A stretch of DNA of 64,000 nucleotides from Henricia sp. BOLD:AAB3569 (lineage: Eukaryota; Echinodermata; Asteroidea; Spinulosida; Echinasteridae). Where the stretch lies: positions 682,001-746,000 of the forward strand of contig JBBELK010000542.1 in NCBI GenBank assembly GCA_037783545.1, given 5' to 3'. Positions 48,601 to 57,600 of this stretch are shown here, piece after piece. The notes beneath the pieces are model-generated. The model had not been told where the DNA came from. It worked only from the letters and a program-made list of their open reading frames with translations, and searched no databases. Position 1 is the stretch's first letter, and each line of letters begins with the position of its first letter. Both the position numbers and the translations under genes were made by a program.

Positions 48601-51600
48601 CTACTAAACACACATTATTCCAGGAAAAATTGGGAAATTTATGTGGATAATCTAGCATTAAAGCCATTAGAAAAAAAATGTGTATCCTGTCCATACTTTC
48701 CTTTTTTGTAGGAATTTGCTAAGACCCTTAATGGCAGGGCAGTAGCTTATCTCAACGTAGACCTATCCATTCAGGGAAACTACACATTCAGGGCAAAAGC
48801 CACACCAAACCTCTTCAATGCAATATATGAAGCAGCCAAGCAGGTACCTGATGCACCCGACCCAGGGCACCGGGAGACTGTCTATGATACGTGGCTGGAG
48901 AGAAAACCATGGTTACCAACCAAGGCTGTCCCATTGTGAGTTAGACAGTGAAACTTGTCTATAGTGGCCGCCCTCGGGACCGTAAAAAACTGGCCACTAT
49001 AAAGAGGTGGCCTCTTTATAGAGGTTTCTTAAGCATTATACACATGGCATTTGGGACCAAAGACAGGTGGCCAATATACCCAGGTGACCCGTTTATCAAG
49101 GTGGCCTTAATAGCAGTTTTCACTGTAGTATACAAATATTGATTACCGTAATTATCGGAATATAAGCCGCGGCTTATACGTTGATTTTGCCGAAAAAAAG
49201 TTCCCGGCGGCTTATAAACCGGGCGGCTTATACGCCGAGCTCTAAAGATGAAAATCATGATATGCTCATATACATTATGTAATTCCTGAAATAATTCTAT
49301 CAATCTTTTATGGGAATTTTTTATTGTCAAAAAACGATGTTGAAGGCTGTCGCACGCGCACGAAAAGGTGTGCAATTTTCCCAGGTGCAGAGTGTACCAA
49401 TCTTCGTTGGTGACCCATACATCGATGTGACACTGCACAAGCGCAGGCAACCAGTTCGCCATCAGACCATGCCATCGGTCGTGAGTACTCGTCCAACGCC
49501 AAACAAATCGTTTGGTGCGTCTGTTCCTTCCGTGTTTTCTTCAATTCTTTACTTTTAGTTGGCCTTGTTTTAAAATCCAAAGAGTTCTGTGTTTGTCATT
49601 GTCTGTGGAAATGTGTGTTTTAGATGGAAAATCATTACAAGTAATTTTAATTAACGATGTTTTTCCAACGATGTAGTCACTTTGCCCAACTTGAGCCCCT
49701 TCGCCCAAAAGCCATTTCGCCCAAGCGGCATACATGTACGTACGTGCGCGCGGTGGTGAGGTTAAAGGTAAATTTTGAACACGACGCCGCCATAGTTCAA
49801 TTATTGCCATTGATACAATGGGGGTGAATGAACTATAGCGGCGTCGTGCACAAAAATATGGGGCGGACGCAAATGCGAGAAATCATCGGGAATACCGGTA
49901 CCAAGCAAAAGACGATAGATCTATGTAGCATTCTTTTTCTGCTGAATTACAAATATTAATATCAATCACCCCATCTCCATGAAGCCCCTTTATGTCAGTT
50001 GCAATCTTCTTTTTCAAGTAATTTTGAATGATGTATAGTGAATCAACATAGAATGTTCTATTGAGATAACCGAATTCAGAAAAAGGAAGGCATAGCGTTT
50101 GCACAGCCTTGGTATACTCCACTGAAGACGCCCATTGATGACCATCGGCTTCAGTTTTTTTGCCGCTGGCCGTGCAGGCAAGAACCACCGTGAAGCTGGT
50201 TTTCTTATTTATAAACTCTTTTTTGCAAAAATGGAGAGGCCCCATGAACCGTCCAATTATTGTTGCAGCTTCGGTCTAAACCCCCGTCCATCTGGTCCAG
50301 TACAATGTCTAATTCTTTGTCACTGTCCTTTGCGTTTTTAGTTTAATCGTGATGGACCCAAACGCATGACAAATGCAATGTAGTGGCAGTACAATATGGA
50401 AGCAATCAAACATAAAACGTTTGGCATATTTTATTTTGGCCGGTGAGATCAAAATCGTCACCATGTGCATTAAAAATAGCCAATCGCGGTGCGCGTAATG
50501 GAGAGACTCTGCCGGCTATTATCGTACATAGCATATGCGTCAGGCCCGGGCGAAAGCAGTGTACAATTTGTACACGTGGGCTGCGTTCCACTCATGTTCG
50601 CCTCTGGTTACAATGCTCTTTGTTCTTGTGCATATATGCGTACAAGCGGGGTATATTGTTGGCGAACGTTTCAAATGTTTAACAATGTGCACGTATTTGG
50701 AACGAAGCCCTGCTTTCACTTACCGTGTTTGTACATGGCCTACCGGCCTGGTGCACTGCCGTCCGGCTGCCGTCGGAGAATCCATCTTGATGGCTTGCGG
50801 CCTTCCTCATCGATGTCTTCTACTCTCCTTTATTTTTTGGAGATTTCTTATTATGCACATTCTAAGGCATTTTAAAAATATGTCAAGTTACATGTACTTT
50901 ATCTATTTACAAAACAAACTTAAACAAAATTAGCCTACTTTGAGTGCATTGCACCTTGCTATAACTTATTATAAACATTTAATGCCTTTTCCGATAAAGC
51001 CACTTCTTGATTTCAATAAGGTTTTCTCTTGAGTGTGCTGTCATCAAAACAACCTGGACCACAAAGCTCTCTTTGAGGCGACATGCCGCGCCAACAAAGA
51101 GTGTGACTACTGCAGTGCGTGGTCGCGCGCGTGTGGCCCGCGGTGAGGCACTTACGGTGTCAGTTCTTTGTGATCGATCTGTGGCAGAAAAAATGGTGCG
51201 GCTAAGAAGCCGGGCGGCTTATACGCCGACGGTGAATCTTGTTTCTGGAATTTTCGGGCGTCGCGGCTTATACCCCGGGCGGCTTATATTTCAAAAATTA
51301 CGGTATTTGCTATTTAATATTTCCATTTCGTCTCAAGATCACCGAGGGGCAATAGTTTGCACTATCACCCAAATAAAGAGCAGTCATTATTTGTTTTTAT
51401 ACCTCATACGTTGGTTTTTGTGTCCAATGATTGGTATTTCAGGACAGGATTGAATTTTGCCGAGAGCAAAAGTACACTCGCCATAAATGCACGGTTGTCC
51501 ACGTAAATGCGAACACCACTGGTTGCTTCACGCGAACGCCCGCGCTCGGCATACGCACACGATATTTCGTACGCGCTGGGAAATAGTACATAAGATAAGA

Positions 51601-54600
51601 CTATCGTTTGACCTATGATGCGAAAGGTAAAACAATAGTATTTTTTTCACTTGCGCACGGAAATGATCCAACTAATCCATGTCACATGATCTACTTTTAA
51701 CCAATCACTGAACGAGAATCAACGTAAGATATATAATAGGGGCTATTATATCTAACTGAAGCTAAGACAAGGAGTAATAATGTCCAGAAAACAATATCTT
51801 TTTTTTGGTGTAAAAGTGAACATTGTGGTAGCCCCGCGAGCAGTGCTTCGGTTTCCGGAACCTTAGCCCTGTGTTCTGCTATACACCAAATCTGTGGCAA
51901 ACTCACGCAAATGAAATTTGGCCCACGGCTCTGATATTTGCTCAATAGGTGCACTCACCCCAGTTTATAAATATTCCGAAGAGTACGCATCGATCCGATG
52001 TCTAGTTTCGGTGAAATCGTGGGGACAGTTTGAGACCTTACTTACGATGAAATTCACATTCTTTGACCAAAAATCAAATATGCGCATGCGCGAGGGCGGA
52101 GAGGTCAACATAATAGCGCCATCTCGCGACGGCGTCGTCACGTACCAGCTGCACAGCGGCTGTTTCATGAGAGAGCACATCGACTCTATGGTGGCGTACA
52201 TTTACCTACCTACGGACTACAGTACCTCTTTTACTCGTCAAAAATGATCAAACGTCTGGCTTGGCGGCATGGCATCGCCTGCAGCGCGCGCTGTACGTGT
52301 AGATCTATAGAACGTACAATGTACCGCGCGATAGAGTCGATGTGCTCTCTCATGAAACAGCCGCTGTGCAGCTGGTACGTGACGACGCCGTCGCGAGATG
52401 GCGCTATTATGTTGACCTCTCCGCCCTCGCGCATGCGCATATTTGATTTTTGGTCAAAGAATGTGAATTTCATCGTAAGTAAGGTCTCAAACTGTCCCCA
52501 CGATTTCACCGAAACTAGACATCGGATCGATGCGTACTCTTCGGAATATTTATAAACTGGGGTGAGTGCACCTATTGAGCAAATATCAGAGCCGTGGGCC
52601 AAATTTCATTTGCGTGAGTTTGCCACAGATTTGGTGTATAGCAGAACACAGGGCTAAGGTTCCGGAAACCGAAGCACTGCTCGCGGGGCTAACATTGTGG
52701 CAGAAGTGCAGTTTCTCTTCTTGAGAATAATTTCATACTGAAAACGTTGTCTTCTGGCCAACAGTAACAACTTGTTGTGTGAGTAAAAACATCTGTGCAC
52801 ACATCACTTTTTGAATGACAAAAAAATCAATAAAATACTTTTTGAGTTGCATCAAAAAGTATTTGACAGGAACTTACTTGTTTTGGTTAATGAACGAAAC
52901 ACCTGGGGCCAATTTCATGGCACTGCTAAGCACAAAAATTTGCTTAGCATAGGATTTGATTGCTTTATTTTGTAAAAATAGATGGCCAACCAAAATCGTA
53001 AGTGATGTGTATTGAAAGGTATTCTCCTACTCTTGCGAAGAACACAAGTTGGTGAATATTTTTGGCTTGTAATCAATTTTATAAGGCAAATAAATCCTGT
53101 GCTAAGCAAATTTTTGTGCTTAGCAGCGCCATGAAATTGGCCACAGGTATGGTGCCTAATCACCATTGAAATGAAACAACCAAACTTGGGATGAGAGAAC
53201 AATGGTAAGGACCTTATCGGGATTCGAACCCAAGACCTCTGACTCACCGGGCAGACGTTCTTCCAGCTGAGTTATAAGGCACAGCTGGTTAAGTGTAGCT
53301 CAGCTGGTAGAACATCTGCCTGGCATTTTGAAAATTTCTGGTTTGAATTCCAATGATTTTTCTCTTGCCTCGTATTTACTTAATTTCTGTGGTGATTAAG
53401 GCGGGTTCCCACTGCACTATTTTCATCCGTCAGACGTACGTTACATCCGTTGTCCGTCGGTCTGTCGTGTCGCCACACGTCAAATCGGATGAGTTGAATT
53501 TGTTCCAGAATCTGTCCGTTTACGTACGTCTTCACCAGCGGTTCACACTATCGACGCATCCAACCGCATGCGAAGCTGAACAAAACACACAGGAAGCACA
53601 CATCGCGCCATTTTCATCCGTTCCTTCCGCGAGCAAAGCTAGCTCAGCGATCCAGCCGCCTGAGTTCAGCCATACATTCGAAAACAAAGAATACATCTAC
53701 CACAGGATTTTTAAAAACATAATCATCCTGTGGTGGATGTATTTTAGTCGCACTGTTGTATGTACAACGGACTCGACAGATAAAAAAATCGACGGACAAG
53801 TAGACCTCGGATCAACTCCTCTGTCATCCGTCACTTTGACGTATGAAACGTTTGGATACGTTGAAATTTAAACTCGACGTACGTAAATGAAGCTGATCTT
53901 TGAGACGATTCACATTGAAAACGTATCAACGGACCAAAAACTGACTTACGGCGATTTTACATACGTCTGACGGATGAAAATAGTGCAGTGTGAACCCGCC
54001 TTTAGGCACCACACCAAAAACTGTATTTGTTATTTTGCTCAGTTGTGCATCCACGCAACACCAAGAGAAAAGTTGGGTTATTTGGGGGGAGGGGACCTGA
54101 TAAAGAGAGTTTACCACTCTGCCCAGTGTGTCAGAGGTCCCGGGTTGGAATCTCAATGGGAGCCATGTGATTTTTCTCTCATCTAATGTTTGGTCATATC
54201 ATTTCTGTGGTGATAAGGCACCACACCAGGGCTTGAAATTAACAGAGGCCACGGAGGCCATTGCCTCTGTTGCCCCTGCTATTGGCCTTGGTGCCCTTCT
54301 GCAATTCTCCCATAGAATTTCAAGCCCTGCCACACCAAATATCGCACTTGTTTATTTTCTTTATCAGAGACTTGTAATATTTGAAATTGCTTTTTGTTGA
54401 CTTCATGTTGTGAAATAGTATTTTTGGGATTTATTTGCAGCATTTCTAACATTGGTTCTGGTAGTGACTATGCAGCATTCCTCGGTGAGCTAGGCATATC
54501 GTCAGTAGATCTACGTTATGATTACGATCCGGTAAGTACACAGAGACAGCCTATACTGAGCAAAAAAAGGAACACAAATTTTCTTCAGCACCAAGTTTAA

Positions 54601-57600
54601 CCAAAATTTAAAAATTTCCTTCCTAATAATAATTGACATTTAAACTAACTAAAATATGAATATTTTCATGAGTTGAAATATGGAATGTTCCATTGAATGG
54701 AATAATTCCATCTTTCAATGAATAACAAAATATTCGTTCTATTGAACGAATGAAAAACATTCATTATTTGATTTATATAACGCCCAAAGAGGTCATTTGA
54801 TTGGAGAACATCTGAGAGCCTGAGAATATGAAAGTACTTAAGACCCTAGTCCCTGACATCCCTCGCATCACAATGACCGAATCCGAGACCCATCTACCAC
54901 AAGTGCGTCTGCTTCAGCATCGTGCAATGTCACGCGCGTACACGAACACCCGCGTGCAGTAAATATGCATGCAGTGCGCGTACCGTGTATTGGAAACGGG
55001 CGCGCCGTGCAATGGAGAAAAAAATGCACGGTTGGTGACGTAGCATTGAATGGTTAAATTATTTAATGCCATGTGACCTGCTATCGTCCAATCAAATGAC
55101 AGGGATCTACTTGGGCGTTATATAAAAGTCATTATTCTGACTTGATAATGTACATGAAAATAAAAAGGAAAATAGAGAAGAAAATTACATGGTACAGTAA
55201 AACTTGCTTAAGTCGGATACGTTTATGTCGGATTTTCACTTATCTCGGACAAAATCACTTGGAACGTTTGATTTCGTATGTCATTCCTAATGCGTTTTTT
55301 CATCTTCGCGTAAGTCGGATTTTCGCTTAAGTCGGAGAAAATTGCTCGGTCCCGTTGGATCCGACTTATCCGAGGTTTACTGTACTTGAAAAGTACTGGA
55401 CTAGAACGCTGGTCTTTTGTTGCCATTTTAGCCTCTCTAGATGCTCAAAATGTGTGAAGAAATGTTTAGCATTTCCTTTGGAATTGGTGTATTTTTCAGG
55501 CTTTCAAGATTTCCAGCTACCCTCTGTACCACTCCATGTATGAGACCTTCAAACTAGTCTCCGAGATCATGGATCCTGAATTCCACTACCATCTAGCCAT
55601 TGGGAGGATGTGGGCGGAGCTAGCCAGATCGCTAGCAGACTCACTCATTCTGCCGCTGGATTGTGTAACGTATGTTAGTCATCTACAGGAATCGGTTACA
55701 CCACTCAAGATGATTTATGCTACCCAGATGAGCAGTAAAGGAATCACATTTGGTAAGTCTTGTTTTTTTTATTTGTTTTGATCGATGATAGAAGATGAAG
55801 ACATTTGTTGCAAAGTAGAGAAAACACTAGACTTGGGTTCAAATCCTGATTCTACCAAATGTTTTCGCTCAATTTAAACAAATAAGAGAATCTTACAAAT
55901 TTGTTGAAATTTGCAACTTGGAGCATGTTGCAGCTAGTCTGGGGTGGATCCAACATTTTTGGAATTGATACCAATTGTACTTCGGAACGCAATTCCATTC
56001 GGATTTTATCAAATTTTCAAAAATGAAAGTTGACACTAAAGTTACAAAAATATCTCGCAAACCTGATACAAAACACTCCACAATTCCTGGAATTTTGTGA
56101 TTTCTCCATCCTTTGACATTCAGAATCACTTAATGGAATTACCAAGAAAATGGGAATTGATTCCTTCAAAAGGCAGTGTTGCGATTTCAATTAGTAGGTA
56201 GTGTATGTTGCGAGGATCTGTCCAAGCTTAGTTTCAAATGTGATTGGGGTATAAAACCAGATTTTCATTTATTTGGTTTTAATTTTACTGTCGTAATTTT
56301 CACATTTGGAAACTAAATATCCGAAAACCAAACAGTAAAAAAATAATATATATATTGAATATAAATCCTGCATTTAAACTGGAAACAAATTTTGATGAAA
56401 AACAGACCCATTTGTGACCCGATCTGAGAAAAGGTAACATAAGTCCCGCAGGCTAGGTCGAGTTTTCGCAACCATAAGAAGAAATCTGTGGCAGATCCAC
56501 GCTCATTAAAATACAAAAACACAATGGAAATTCCAGGCGTAACACAGACATTCCAGGGGGAACACAGATATTCCAGGCGGTATCTGGGCACCGCTAGAAA
56601 TTTCCATTGTGTTTTTGTATATTAATGACCGTGGATCTGCCGCAGAATTTTGTTTATGGCTTTGAAAACTCGACCTAGCCTGCGCGACTTATGTTACCTT
56701 TTCTTAGATTGGGTCACATTTTAACCGCATCAGAGTTGGTGAGCTTTTCTGTGCGTGCCAAAAAGATCAAAGAGTTCCAATCTTGGTTCCAAACTTCTCA
56801 GGGGACGTTAAGTATGAAGAATCAATACTGTTTTTGGCACTACATTAAATAATAGACCTGGGGCCAATTTCATAACGCTGTTTAGCAGAACAATTTGCAG
56901 AACAATATAATATTTTGACTGAAAACCCATTTTTGTAAAGCAAACAAATTTTGGATTAAGCAAATTTTTCTGCTAAACAGCTTTATGAAATTGGCCCCTG
57001 GCAGCTTGGGGCTTTACAGTAACTGTATGTTCTACTTTATTTTCAGATGCCATTGATGCAGCAATGACAAAACTAAGCACGGCTGCCAAAGAGTTGCATA
57101 AATACATCAGTACCATGGACAAGAACGAGTGAGTTTTCCCTTGTGCCGTGTCTATGCATAGTTCTGATATTGCCCAATTAACCCCGCCCCCTTGGATATT
57201 GTTGCTATGCCTCACACGCTATCATCAAAATGTCCACACACACTGCACAAACCAATGGGACTTTCAACGGAAAGCACAGATTCATTGGAGAAAACTCAAA
57301 GATATTCATGTTTCAGGGTCGACAGTTACCGCAGCACGCACTTAGTAAAAGGCCAGTAATACAGAGATGTCATATATTCAAAACAATTCGCTTTCTTACC
57401 TTTAAACAGCGAATTGCCTGGCCTTGAAACCAAAAATTCACCCGGAACACCACATACAACGTTGGGCAGAAAATCGCGTGATGTTGGTTTGTGAGGCAAT
57501 GCACTTTGACCTATGTGGGCACTGTTTGCTAGCTCCGTTGTGATTGGTCGGCGGGTTCGGTTGATTGACAGGTCGGAACTATGCATTCGTTTGGCTATAC

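Noticed and set aside
48822-48850. Possible donor at AAGCAG-GTACCT that would shorten peptidase exon 11
   Set aside because: The downstream residues ([10 protein letters not shown]) align with the family, so the exon continues to 48935.
51918-52247. 109-codon frame and its mirror at 52231-52602
   Set aside because: Both exist because the two arms are identical; neither has a recognisable domain, start context or splice sites.
53213-53283. Functional tRNA gene on the minus strand
   Set aside because: T-arm and acceptor stem are good, but the anticodon stem-loop is too long and the copy is joined to a SINE body.
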